NCBI GenBank assembly: GCA_029101345.1
Contig: JAQXQU010000168.1
Location: 1 to 35,290, forward strand
DNA: 35,290 nucleotides
Direction: 5' to 3'
From: Erysipelotrichaceae bacterium
GTDB lineage: Bacteria; Bacillota_I; Bacilli_A; Erysipelotrichales; Erysipelotrichaceae
The notes beneath the pieces were generated by a model. That model did not search any database, was not told the origin of the DNA, and saw only the letters and a list, made by a program, of their open reading frames with translations. Positions within the stretch are counted from its first letter, which is position 1. The number at the start of each line of letters is the position of its first letter. This document shows, piece after piece, positions 16,947-24,945 of this stretch. The position numbers were made by a program, and so were the translations under genes.

Positions 16947-18134
16947 ATGGCACAGTTAACATTAAGGAACATCAAAAAGATCTATCCATTAAGAGATGAT
17001 CAGAAAAAGGATAAGAAAAAGGATTATAAGAAACCTGATGATCCAACAGTCGAAAAAGCTAATCTGGAAGTAACAGCTCGAGGTGTTGTTGCTGTCCAGG
17101 ATTTCAGTATTGATATCAAAGACAAGGAATTCATTGTTTTAGTTGGACCTTCCGGCTGTGGCAAGTCAACAACATTGAGAATGATTGCTGGTCTAGAAGA
17201 AATTACAGAAGGTGAATTATATATTGGTGATCGTCTGGTCAACTCCGTTGAACCAAAGGATCGTGATATTGCCATGGTTTTCCAAAGCTATGCACTTTAT
17301 CCACACATGAGTGTCAGGGATAATATTGCCTACTCTTTAAAGCTCAAGCATTTGCCAAAGGAAGAAATCAATGCCAAGGTTTTGGAAGCAGCAAGAATTC
17401 TTGATATTGAACAGTATCTGGACCGCAAGCCAAAGAACCTCTCAGGTGGTCAAAGACAACGTGTTGCCATTGGTCGTGCAATTGTCAGAGATCCACAGGT
17501 ACTCCTGATGGATGAACCTCTTTCCAATCTTGATGCCAAGCTCCGTAATCAGATGCGTGCTGAAATCATCAAGTTAAGACAGAAGATCAATACTACATTC
17601 ATCTATGTCACTCACGACCAGGTTGAAGCTATGACTTTAGGTGACCGTATTGTTGTCATGAAAGATGGCTACATTCAGCAGATTGGTACACCGCAGGAGG
17701 TCTATTCACATCCAGCTAACCTCTTTGTTTCAGGCTTTATCGGTACACCGGCAATGAACTACTTCGAGGCCAAGCTGGTTATTGATGAAAATGGTGACTA
17801 CAAGGTCGTTACTCCTGAATATGAAACAGTCCTGTCAGAAGGCAAACAGAGAAGACTAAAGGCTTTGGGTGTCAAGGAACAGGATGTAACATTGGGTGTA
17901 CGTCCAGATCATATTGAATTGAGCGATCAGGGTGTTTCCGGCAGAGTTGAAGTATCGGAACTGATGGGTTCATCATATCACCTGCATATCAATTGTGCTG
18001 GCAAGGATGTCATCGCCATTGTTCCAACTGAAGGCAGGGAAATTGATTATGTTGGTCAAAATATCACCATGAAATTCCCTGGCTATGGTTGCCATATCTT
18101 CTCAAAGGAAGATACACATAATCTTGAATATTAG
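16947..18134 (+). CDS. CUT1 sugar transporter ATPase (MsmX/UgpC/MalK type)
   Basis: A 395-residue ABC ATPase energising the importer. Walker A is GPSGCGKS (67-74), the signature is LSGGQRQR (165-172), and Walker B is LLMDEP with D189-E190, followed by LDAKLR and the switch histidine in YVTHDQVEAM. The C-terminal OB-type (TOBE) regulatory domain is present from about residue 240. A lysine-rich insert, DDQKKDKKKDYKKPDD (about residues 17-32), sits between beta strands of the nucleotide-binding domain, much as I recall in other gut Bacillota relatives. AAGGAGG precedes the ATG. Encoding within the operon suggests a dedicated ATPase, although MsmX types may serve several importers. Confidence 0.93.
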   Translation: MAQLTLRNIKKIYPLRDDQKKDKKKDYKKPDDPTVEKANLEVTARGVVAVQDFSIDIKDKEFIVLVGPSGCGKSTTLRMIAGLEEITEGELYIGDRLVNSVEPKDRDIAMVFQSYALYPHMSVRDNIAYSLKLKHLPKEEINAKVLEAARILDIEQYLDRKPKNLSGGQRQRVAIGRAIVRDPQVLLMDEPLSNLDAKLRNQMRAEIIKLRQKINTTFIYVTHDQVEAMTLGDRIVVMKDGYIQQIGTPQEVYSHPANLFVSGFIGTPAMNYFEAKLVIDENGDYKVVTPEYETVLSEGKQRRLKALGVKEQDVTLGVRPDHIELSDQGVSGRVEVSELMGSSYHLHINCAGKDVIAIVPTEGREIDYVGQNITMKFPGYGCHIFSKEDTHNLEY

Positions 18135-18138
18135 CAGA

Positions 18139-18158
18139 TAGGTTCCTGATGGAACCTA
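18139..18158 (+). terminator. Intercistronic hairpin before the cytoplasmic GH5 gene
   Basis: TAGGTTCC and GGAACCTA form a perfect 8-bp stem with a TGAT loop, followed by CTTTTAGGAGG. The short T-run and the immediate ribosome site suggest an attenuating or RNA-stabilising element rather than a full terminator. Confidence 0.45.
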
Positions 18159-18174
18159 CTTTTAGGAGGATGAA

Positions 18175-19197
18175 GTGAAGGATTTCAAAGGGTATAAAAG
18201 AGGCATTAATTTTGGTGGCTGGTTTTCCCAATGTGACAATAGTGAAAAACGCTATGACTATTTCATTAAAAAGGAGGACTTCCGCCGAGTTGCAAGATGG
18301 GGCTTAGACCATGTGAGAATTCCTGTTGACTATAATCTGATTCTCAATGATGATTATAGCTTCAAGGAAAAAGGCTTAAAGCGCATTGATGATTGCATCA
18401 GCTATGCCAAGGAATATGGCCTGAATATGGTACTTGATCTTCATAAGACCATTGGTTTCTCATTTGATGATGGAGAAAATGAATGCGGTTTTTTTGATAA
18501 CGAAAAGTACCAGCAGATCTTCTATGATATCTGGGATGAATTTGCCAAGCGCTTTGGCCATTATGATAATCTGGCCTTTGAACTGTTGAATGAAGTAACT
18601 GATAAGAAGTATAAGGACAAGTGGAATGAAATCAGCAGAAAAGCGATTGAAACCATCAGAGTCCATGCCAAGGACATCAGGATTATAGTTGGCGGCTATC
18701 ACAACAACAGCGTTACAGCTATCAGGGATCTTGAACTCCCATATGATGAGAACATTGTCTATAATTTCCATTGTTACAGCCCATTGATCTTTACCCACCA
18801 GGGTGCCTATTGGATCAAGCAGATGGATACATCTTTCCGAATGGCTTTTGATGCCAGGAACGAAGAATATGAGAAGAATACCAGAAAGTATATTGGCATG
18901 GATTTCCTGGACAGCTTTGGCAAAGCAGATGAAGGCATTGATGCCTCCTATTTCGAAAATCTCTTTATGGATGCCATTCAGATTTCCAAAGAAAGGGATG
19001 TCCCGCTCTATTGTGGGGAATATGGAGTCATTGACTTGGCTGCCCCAATTGATACGGTCAAATGGTTTGCCTGCATTAATGCCATATTCAAAAAATATGA
19101 TATAGGACGAGCAGTCTGGTCCTATAAGGAAATGGATTTTGGGCTCATAGATGCTCATTACGATGATGTGCGCTCTGATATCATCGATTTATTGTAA
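18175..19197 (+). CDS. Cytoplasmic GH5 family glycoside hydrolase
   Basis: A 340-residue GH5 TIM-barrel enzyme without a signal peptide, so it should act in the cytoplasm. Visible hallmarks are GINFGGWFSQ at the start, WGLDHVRIPVDY, LDLHKTIG, the acid/base E140 in ELLNEV, NFHCYSPL, the nucleophile E282 in YCGEYGV, and WSYKEMDFG near the end. It is unlike the surface GH5 protein at 7020 and belongs to a different subfamily. By context it probably trims imported cellodextrins or branched or mixed-linkage beta-glucan oligosaccharides; true specificity is unknown. The GTG start is supported by AGGAGG five bases upstream. It lies between the transporter ATPase and the LacI gene in one operon. Confidence 0.85.
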   Translation: MKDFKGYKRGINFGGWFSQCDNSEKRYDYFIKKEDFRRVARWGLDHVRIPVDYNLILNDDYSFKEKGLKRIDDCISYAKEYGLNMVLDLHKTIGFSFDDGENECGFFDNEKYQQIFYDIWDEFAKRFGHYDNLAFELLNEVTDKKYKDKWNEISRKAIETIRVHAKDIRIIVGGYHNNSVTAIRDLELPYDENIVYNFHCYSPLIFTHQGAYWIKQMDTSFRMAFDARNEEYEKNTRKYIGMDFLDSFGKADEGIDASYFENLFMDAIQISKERDVPLYCGEYGVIDLAAPIDTVKWFACINAIFKKYDIGRAVWSYKEMDFGLIDAHYDDVRSDIIDLL

Positions 19198-19206
19198 GAT
19201 ATAGTT

Positions 19207-20211
19207 ATGATTTCCATTAAAGATATCGCAAAGGAATGCGGAGTCTCGGTTGCGACAGTCTCCAAAGCTCTCAATGACCAGAAGGATGTTTCCAAAACGA
19301 CAAAGGAAAAGGTCTTGGATGTTGCTAATCGTTTAGGTTATACAACCAACCAGGCAGCCAAGGCCTTAAGAACCAAAAAGACCGATAATATCGGAATCCT
19401 TTTTACCAATGTTGGTTCTGATATTTCGATGTCCCATGAATTTTTCTCTCAGATCCTTGACAGTTTTCGGAGCGCTTGTGCAAAAAGAGGCTATGACATC
19501 ACCTTCATAAACAATCGGGTAGGCACACATAAGACTACCTATCTTAATCATGCCCTTTATCGTAATTTTGATGGTGTAGCAATCATTGCGGCTGACTTCC
19601 TTGATACAAGAGTCAGGGAACTGGCAACATCTTCAATTCCAGTAGTAACAGTTGATTATATGTATGATAATTGTGCTGCTGTTTTGTCTGACAATAAGCG
19701 CGGCATTCGTTCAATTGTCGAAAATGCCTATGAAAAGGGCCATAGGAAAATTGCCTTCATTCATGGAGAAACCACTGAAGTTACAACCGAAAGACTTCTA
19801 GGCTTCTATGCAGCATGCGCTGAGTTAGGCATCAAAGTCAGAAATGACTATCTGATTGAATCCAAATATCATGATATCAATCGCTGTGCAGATTGCTTAT
19901 TGCAACTATTGGCGCTAGATGATCCGCCTACTTGCATCATTTTCTCGGACGACTATTCAATGATTGGCGCAATGGATGCTGCCAAAAGAAGAGGTATCAA
20001 TATTCCAGAAAATCTCTCATTTGCTGGTTATGATGGCATTCATATGGCCAAGAGCTTGAATATTACCACTTATGAGCAGGATGCCCATGGTCTTGGCAAG
20101 ACTGCAGCTATCAAGCTGATTGATCTGATCGAAGACAGCAATGCCAAACCAGAAGCAGTCATCATCCCCGGCAAATTCTTTGAAGGGGCTACAATCAAGA
20201 AGATCAATTAG
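19207..20211 (+). CDS. LacI-family transcriptional regulator
   Basis: A 334-residue LacI/GalR repressor. The N-terminal helix-turn-helix reads IKDIAKECGVSVATVSKALN (residues 4-23), followed by the hinge region with AAKALRTKKT and a periplasmic-binding-protein-like sensor domain (GILFTN, TVDY, GYDGIHMAKS). It is the last gene of the transporter operon and very likely controls both arms through the operators at 13401-13580, with a cellodextrin or cellobiose as inducer (inference). The gap to the GH5 gene is nine bases and there is no Shine-Dalgarno site; a weak TAAGAT lies six bases before the ATG. A short terminator follows. Confidence 0.92.
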   Translation: MISIKDIAKECGVSVATVSKALNDQKDVSKTTKEKVLDVANRLGYTTNQAAKALRTKKTDNIGILFTNVGSDISMSHEFFSQILDSFRSACAKRGYDITFINNRVGTHKTTYLNHALYRNFDGVAIIAADFLDTRVRELATSSIPVVTVDYMYDNCAAVLSDNKRGIRSIVENAYEKGHRKIAFIHGETTEVTTERLLGFYAACAELGIKVRNDYLIESKYHDINRCADCLLQLLALDDPPTCIIFSDDYSMIGAMDAAKRRGINIPENLSFAGYDGIHMAKSLNITTYEQDAHGLGKTAAIKLIDLIEDSNAKPEAVIIPGKFFEGATIKKIN

Positions 20212-20231
20212 GCACATCAAGTGCCTTTTTT
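20210..20231 (+). terminator. Rho-independent terminator after the LacI gene
   Basis: AGGCAC (20210-20215) and GTGCCT (20221-20226) form a 6-bp stem with a 5-base loop and a six-T tract. It overlaps the LacI stop codon and ends the transporter operon. Confidence 0.75.
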
Positions 20232-20287
20232 CATTGGTAATAATCCTAATAAGAAATATTATGCGAAATATAACCGTAGAGTATAAG

Positions 20288-20310
20288 AAAAGCCCTTAAA
20301 TAGGACTTTT
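20288..20310 (-). terminator. Terminator after the minus-strand glycosyltransferase
   Basis: On the minus strand AAAAGTCC pairs with GGGCTTTT (one T-G wobble) around a 7-base loop, followed by CTTATAC. It lies just past the stop codon of the gene at 20317, facing the LacI terminator. The T-tail is mainly within the stem. Confidence 0.5.
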
Positions 20311-20316
20311 GCGGTT

Positions 20317-21525
20317 TTATTTAGCTAGTATTTCGTCATATAGAGCGATATATTCCTGGAATTTATCACTCATGTTGAAATTCTTTGAACGTCTGATGCA
20401 GGCATCCCTTTCATAAGGGATATTTCTGATATCAGCAATGCCTTTGATCAAGGCATCGATATCATTTATTTTGACACTTTGACCACAGTATTCATCAATG
20501 ATTTCAACTGATCCACCAGTTTCAAAGGTTATAACTGGAAGGCCACAAGCCAAGGCTTCGATATTGACAGTTGGGAAGTTTTCTTCCCTGGTTGGATTGA
20601 CAAAGAGGTCGGCAGCAGTGTAGATTTCAGCTAATTCCTTTTGGTCATAGGTCTTGTGAATGGAGATGATATTGGCAGGAAGCTGCTTATCGACATTGTC
20701 ATTGGTACCAACCAAGACGATCTGATAGCTATCATCAAGTCTAGTGGCTAATTCGATGAAAACATCAAGGCCTTTTCTTTCGCCCCATTCATTGGCAACA
20801 CCTAAGAGAATATATTTGTCTTTTAGGTTATATCTTTCTCTGAAATCAGAATGAACTGGCTTAAAGACATCAAGGTTGATGCCATTGTTAATTACTTTAA
20901 TTGGATAGTTCTTGAAAAATGATTCTCTGGTCAAATCAGCTAGCCACCTGGAAGGTGTGACAATTGTCATCTGCTGGGGCAGATTGAATAGCTTTCTTTT
21001 CTTGTTCCACATGAATCTGGAGGTATCAAGGAAGAGGGATTTGGGTTCAACATGAATCTGAGGACAATGATGGCAGCCCTTCTTCCATTTATCACAGCCA
21101 ACGATATCAAAATATGGACATTGGCCAGTGAAAGCCCAGCAATCATGGAAGGTCCAGATAACAGGAATAGCATGCCTATTGATATAATCAAACAGCATGG
21201 ACAGATTAATGAAAGTATCGTGAAGGACATGAAGATGGATGAGATCAGGCTTGATTTCATCAACCTTCTTTAGAAATGCCCTGGTATTGAGAATATTGAA
21301 ATGCCCTCTTAAGCCAGTGACATAAGCCAGTTCCTGAGAGACAAGGCGATCATAGCGATTGCCAATATATAGCTGGTTTTCATAATTGAAACGCAATGAG
21401 ACCTTAGCTGTCTTGCAGGCAGTATAGACTTCGTAGCCTTTTTTTCGGGCCTCTTTGGCAATATTCAAGGTGATATGGCCAGTGCTTGAATAGTTCGTGG
21501 CATTAATTTCCAATATCGTTTTCAT
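20317..21525 (-). CDS. GT4 family glycosyltransferase (WcaC-like)
   Basis: A 402-residue GT-B fold glycosyltransferase, probably adding a sugar to a lipid-linked surface glycan precursor in the cytoplasm. The C-terminal half shows the retaining GT4 EX7E motif (E315 in REENFP to E323 in NIEALACGLP). The N-terminal half has TFHDCWAFTG and a cluster of five cysteines (129, 136, 144, 151, 154), a pattern known in WcaC-like GT4 enzymes and possibly metal-binding. It is the only glycan gene on the minus strand. Its start is six bases after a TACAAT box, so the transcript may be leaderless; GGAG is only two bases from the ATG, too close for a normal ribosome site. Confidence 0.88.
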   Translation of the reverse strand: MKTILEINATNYSSTGHITLNIAKEARKKGYEVYTACKTAKVSLRFNYENQLYIGNRYDRLVSQELAYVTGLRGHFNILNTRAFLKKVDEIKPDLIHLHVLHDTFINLSMLFDYINRHAIPVIWTFHDCWAFTGQCPYFDIVGCDKWKKGCHHCPQIHVEPKSLFLDTSRFMWNKKRKLFNLPQQMTIVTPSRWLADLTRESFFKNYPIKVINNGINLDVFKPVHSDFRERYNLKDKYILLGVANEWGERKGLDVFIELATRLDDSYQIVLVGTNDNVDKQLPANIISIHKTYDQKELAEIYTAADLFVNPTREENFPTVNIEALACGLPVITFETGGSVEIIDEYCGQSVKINDIDALIKGIADIRNIPYERDACIRRSKNFNMSDKFQEYIALYDEILAK

Positions 21526-21531
21526 ATCTCC

Positions 21532-21537
21532 ATTGTA
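21532..21537 (-). promoter_or_regulatory. -10 box, leaderless type, minus-strand glycosyltransferase
   Basis: TACAAT on the minus strand ends six bases before the ATG at 21525. A weak -35, TTTAAA, lies 17 bases further upstream and overlaps the divergent promoter at 21566. Confidence 0.45.
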
Positions 21538-21562
21538 GCTTATTCAATGAGCTATTTAAAAA

Positions 21563-21571
21563 TGATATCAT
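21563..21571 (+). promoter_or_regulatory. Extended -10 promoter, leaderless type
   Basis: TGA TATCAT is followed by TAACAC and then the GTG start at 21578, a 6-base spacing. A partial -35, TTCAAT at 21543-21548, is 17 bases upstream. The two divergent promoters share about 30 bases. Confidence 0.5.
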
Positions 21572-21577
21572 TAACAC

Positions 21578-22681
21578 GTGAAGAAACTTATTGTCATTAC
21601 CTCCAATATCGCTCCCTATCGTTTGCAATGGGAAGAAGAACTGGCCAAATACTATGATGTGACCATTGCCTATACCAAAGACAAGGAAAAGGAAAGGAAA
21701 GATGGCTTTCTGAAGCATTCATCAGACAAGTGCAGGATTATCAAGCTTAATAATCCTGATGATAGGGATGATCCAATCTGTCTGGATGTCATTAAGCTTC
21801 TAAGGGATAACAAGGATGCTTTTGTCCTTTTCGATGGCTATGGATTAAAGACCAATATGATTGGCATGCTTTACTATAAGCTCTTGGGCAAAAGACGCTA
21901 TGTCAATGTCGATGGCTATGCTTTGGGGGAAAAGAAAAACAAGCTCAAGGATTTATTGAAGAGGTGGATTATCTCTTCCTTATGTACGGATTTTTTCGCT
22001 TCATCAGAAATGACCAAACAGCACCTGATTGAAAATGGAGCCAAGGCTGAACGTATCTGTGTCCACAATTTCTCTTCTGTCAAAAAAGAACGCATAATTA
22101 AGAAACCTTTGGATAAAAGTGAAAAGCTAGCATTGAGAAAGAAGCTGGGAATCGAAAGTGAAAAACGCATTATTCTCGGGGTTGGCAACTTCATACCCCG
22201 TAAGCGTTTTGAAGATCTCATCATGGCATGCAAGAAGATCAAGACTGATCATGACCTCTATTTTCTTGGTGGCAAGCCAACAGAAGAATATCTGAAACTG
22301 ATTGATGGGGATCCATCTGTCCATTTCATTGATTTTGTACCACCTGAAGAAGTTGATAAGTATTATCTATCAGCCGATCTCTTTGTCCTTCCTTCCCAGA
22401 CTGACGTCTGGGGCTTAGTCATCAATGAGGCGATGGCCAATGGCTTGCCAGTCATTTCATCTGCCAACTGTGTTGCTGGTTTGGCAATGATCCATGGCAA
22501 TGGCAAGGTCTATAAGACAGGTGATATCAATGAATTGACTGAAGCTATTGACATATGCCTCAACGAAGATAACTATCAGAATATGGCATTAAGAAGTCTT
22601 GAGATATCGCAGGATTACAATATTGAAAAGATGGTCGAACTTCAAAAACCATTCATCGATTTCTACTTTGAGGGGAAATAA
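21578..22681 (+). CDS. GT4 family glycosyltransferase
   Basis: A 367-residue GT-B glycosyltransferase. It opens with KKLIVITSNIAPYRLQWEEEL, the usual first Rossmann strand and acceptor loop. It has a C-terminal donor domain with LGVGNFIPRKRFEDLI and a DVWGLVINEAMANGLPV segment, where aspartate replaces the first glutamate of the EX7E motif. The GTG start has no Shine-Dalgarno sequence but is preceded by an extended -10 element. It is the first gene of the plus-strand glycan cluster. Donor and acceptor sugars cannot be read from sequence. Confidence 0.88.
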   Translation: MKKLIVITSNIAPYRLQWEEELAKYYDVTIAYTKDKEKERKDGFLKHSSDKCRIIKLNNPDDRDDPICLDVIKLLRDNKDAFVLFDGYGLKTNMIGMLYYKLLGKRRYVNVDGYALGEKKNKLKDLLKRWIISSLCTDFFASSEMTKQHLIENGAKAERICVHNFSSVKKERIIKKPLDKSEKLALRKKLGIESEKRIILGVGNFIPRKRFEDLIMACKKIKTDHDLYFLGGKPTEEYLKLIDGDPSVHFIDFVPPEEVDKYYLSADLFVLPSQTDVWGLVINEAMANGLPVISSANCVAGLAMIHGNGKVYKTGDINELTEAIDICLNEDNYQNMALRSLEISQDYNIEKMVELQKPFIDFYFEGK

Positions 22682-22683
22682 TC

Positions 22684-22689
22684 TATAAT
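22684..22689 (+). promoter_or_regulatory. Consensus -10 box, leaderless type
   Basis: A perfect TATAAT lies three bases after the upstream stop codon, 4 bases before the first ATG and 7 before the second ATG (22697) of the next gene. No TG extension or good -35 is visible. Confidence 0.4.
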
Positions 22690-22693
22690 TGAT

Positions 22694-23362
22694 ATGATGA
22701 AGACCTTGGTGATTATTCCTGCCTATAATGAACAGGACAATATAGTAAAGCTGGTAGAAGAAATCAGGAAGTATGACTATGATTATCTGGTCATCAATGA
22801 CTGTTCAAAAGATGAGACAGCCAGGATTCTTGATGAACATCATTTCAGCCACTTTGATTTGCCAATCAACTTAGGTATTGCCGGTGTCACAAGAGTTGGT
22901 TTCCTTTATGCTCGGGATAATGGCTATGATTGTGTTATCTGCATAGATGGTGATGGCCAGCATCAGCCGAAATATATATCATTACTGGAAAATGAAATTG
23001 AAAATGGCATGGATTATTGTGTCGGTTCCCGTTTTGTAAATGAAAAGAAGCCGCGTAATATGCGCATGTTTGGTTCACGCATCCTCTGTGCTTTGATCAA
23101 ATTCAAGACTGGCAAGAAGGTCACTGATCCGACCAGTGGCATGCGGGCTTTAGGACGTCGTCTGATTGAGGATTTCAGCCAGTCCATGAATTTTTATGCC
23201 GAGCCTGATACCATCTGCTATCTCCTGCATCAAGGCTATAAGGTCAAGGAAGTTCAAGTCAAGATGAAGGAAAGGGAAGCTGGTGTTTCCTATTTCCATT
23301 CACCATTCAAGTCCATGTATTTCATGTTAGCGGAGATCATGACCATATTATTTGTCAGGTAA
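22694..23362 (+). CDS. GT2 family glycosyltransferase (dolichol-phosphate mannosyltransferase-like)
   Basis: A 222-residue GT-A glycosyltransferase like DPM1/polyprenyl-phosphate sugar synthases. Motifs are VIIPAYNEQDNI, the first acidic pair in INDCSKDET, the metal-binding DGDGQHQP, and DPTSGMR. It has only the catalytic domain and no C-terminal membrane helices. It probably makes a polyprenyl-phosphate-linked sugar. The following DUF2304 gene is a frequent partner of such stand-alone enzymes and may hold it at the membrane. Two tandem ATGs (22694 and 22697) are possible; the second is seven bases after TATAAT and may be the real leaderless start. Confidence 0.88.
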   Translation: MMKTLVIIPAYNEQDNIVKLVEEIRKYDYDYLVINDCSKDETARILDEHHFSHFDLPINLGIAGVTRVGFLYARDNGYDCVICIDGDGQHQPKYISLLENEIENGMDYCVGSRFVNEKKPRNMRMFGSRILCALIKFKTGKKVTDPTSGMRALGRRLIEDFSQSMNFYAEPDTICYLLHQGYKVKEVQVKMKEREAGVSYFHSPFKSMYFMLAEIMTILFVR

Positions 23363-23367
23363 TTATT

Positions 23368-23724
23368 ATGAGTACTAGTTTAAGAATTGGCTTATTATTG
23401 GCATCAATCGGTGTCTTTGCGATTATTGTCTTCTGTGTTGTCAAAAGAAAGGTCAACATCAAATATTCCATTGTCTGGATTCTTTGGGCTTTATTGTCAC
23501 TATTGATGGCTGTCTTCCCTGAGACCTTCTATTTTCTGGCTCATGTCTTAGGTATTGAAATGCCGGTCAATGCGGTCTTTTTGATCATGATTGCCCTCTT
23601 ATATGCCCTGACTTTCTATGTCTATATCACTATTACCAAGCATAATGAGGAAATCATCAAGCTTACCTATGAAATAGCAGCTCTTAAGAAAAGAGTTGAG
23701 GAACTAGAGCAGAATGAAAGATAG
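23368..23724 (+). CDS. DUF2304 membrane protein
   Basis: A 118-residue protein with three predicted membrane helices (about residues 6-25, 33-52 and 68-90) and a charged coiled-coil tail (about 92-117, EIIKLTYEIAALKKRVEEL). This layout and the WALLSLLMAVFPE segment fit DUF2304, a family commonly encoded next to DPM-like GT2 enzymes. Its role is not established; a membrane anchor or partner for the upstream glycosyltransferase is a reasonable inference. It starts five bases after that gene and overlaps the next gene by 11 bases, indicating a tightly coupled trio. Confidence 0.8.
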   Translation: MSTSLRIGLLLASIGVFAIIVFCVVKRKVNIKYSIVWILWALLSLLMAVFPETFYFLAHVLGIEMPVNAVFLIMIALLYALTFYVYITITKHNEEIIKLTYEIAALKKRVEELEQNER

Positions 23725-24943
23725 AATGCTCATAATACCGGGAGGCTTTGTCCCTTATAATGACACAGTCACCCTGCTGAACTACAAGCGCTTAAGGGAA
23801 CTTGATCTTGAAATGGATGTCTTTGCCCTAAGGGCCAAAGAGGATGAGGGATTGGCGCAAGAGCTGAAGAATGACGAATGCTTCAGCCATTTTCATATTA
23901 GCTACAGCTATGAACTGGAGAATGTCGTTCCAAGAAACCATCCATTAAGACTGCCTATCAGCTTCTTCTATATGAAGAGGTATATTGATGATTCCTTGAA
24001 AACATTTGAAAAGAAGGACTACAAATATCTCTTTACTTCCATTGTTCCAGGCATCAGCCATCTTTGTGGCAAGAAGATCAAGAAGAAACATACTGATGTC
24101 ATCTGGTATGCCTCCTTTTCTGATCCTTTCAAGAATTCACCATATAAGAAGGCAGATCTAAAAGGCAAGTCCTTATTATACAAATTCATCTATCAGGTTG
24201 GTGCCTTCTTTCTCTATAACAATGCCTATGAAGAAGCAGCGGTGCGCTATGCTGATAAGCTGATCTTCATCTGTGAGGAACAAAGGGACTATACCCTGGC
24301 CCAATATCCTGACCTTAATCATGAAGAGCTGATGGCTAAAAGCATTATCATGCCCTTGACTTACATTCCTGAATGGAAGATGTATCAGGACATTTTGACA
24401 GCACCTGAAGTTCACAATGAAGTCAGACAATGTGTCCATCTTGGAAGACTATATGGATTAAGAAAGATCGATAGCTTCCTATTGGCACTAAAGGAATTGA
24501 ATGAAGAAATCAAGCATCTGGAAGATCAGATTGTCTTTCATCAGTATTCAGAAATCCAGGACCATGATCTAAGGAAAATCAGGGAATATGGCTTGGATAA
24601 GCTTTTTGTTGTCCATGATAAGGTCAGCTATGACCGCTCAATTGAAATCATGAAGGAAGCTGATGTACTTTTGCTGTTTGACACTTTGATGCCAAATGAC
24701 AAGGTGCAGCCCTATTTGCCAAGCAAGATAGTTGAATATCTGCTCTACCAGAAGCCGATCATTGGCATCTGTGATGCCAACAGCCCATCTTATCGTATCC
24801 TTAAGGAATATGGGTATCAGACCATTGGTTCTGAAAAGGAAAAGATCAAGGAGAATATCAGGTTCATTTTGGAGGATAAAAGCTCCTACCGGCATGATCT
24901 TAGCAAACTGAATGCCCATAACTACAATATGCTAGAATTATAA
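23714..24943 (+). CDS. Predicted GT-B (GT4-like) glycosyltransferase
   Basis: A 409-residue protein that opens with MLIIPGGFVPYNDTVTLLNY, a Rossmann-like start with a substrate loop. It continues to a second domain with CVHLGRLYGLRK, DKVSYDRSIEIMKEADVLLLFD and LPSKIVEYLLYQKPIIG, where the SKIVEYL glutamate occupies the GT4 donor-binding position. It lacks a classic EX7E motif, so the assignment is to the superfamily only. The start overlaps the DUF2304 gene by 11 bases; an internal ATG at 23726 is an alternative. The last codons contain the extended -10 element of the next gene. Confidence 0.75.
   Translation: MKDRMLIIPGGFVPYNDTVTLLNYKRLRELDLEMDVFALRAKEDEGLAQELKNDECFSHFHISYSYELENVVPRNHPLRLPISFFYMKRYIDDSLKTFEKKDYKYLFTSIVPGISHLCGKKIKKKHTDVIWYASFSDPFKNSPYKKADLKGKSLLYKFIYQVGAFFLYNNAYEEAAVRYADKLIFICEEQRDYTLAQYPDLNHEELMAKSIIMPLTYIPEWKMYQDILTAPEVHNEVRQCVHLGRLYGLRKIDSFLLALKELNEEIKHLEDQIVFHQYSEIQDHDLRKIREYGLDKLFVVHDKVSYDRSIEIMKEADVLLLFDTLMPNDKVQPYLPSKIVEYLLYQKPIIGICDANSPSYRILKEYGYQTIGSEKEKIKENIRFILEDKSSYRHDLSKLNAHNYNMLEL
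24930..24938 (+). promoter_or_regulatory. Extended -10 promoter inside the upstream gene, leaderless type
   Basis: TGC TAGAAT is followed by TATAAAG and then the ATG at 24946, a 7-base spacing. The element overlaps the last codons of the upstream glycosyltransferase. No Shine-Dalgarno sequence precedes the ATG. Confidence 0.5.
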
Positions 24944-24945
24944 AG

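Noticed and set aside
18460-19158. Long open frame (232 codons) on the minus strand
   Set aside because: It lies wholly opposite the GH5 gene, whose catalytic motifs are intact on the plus strand. The antisense product shows no family motifs and has no ribosome site.
20232-20287. Possible small RNA or promoter between the facing terminators
   Set aside because: The 56 bases are AT-rich, with no hairpin, good promoter or ORF that stands out.
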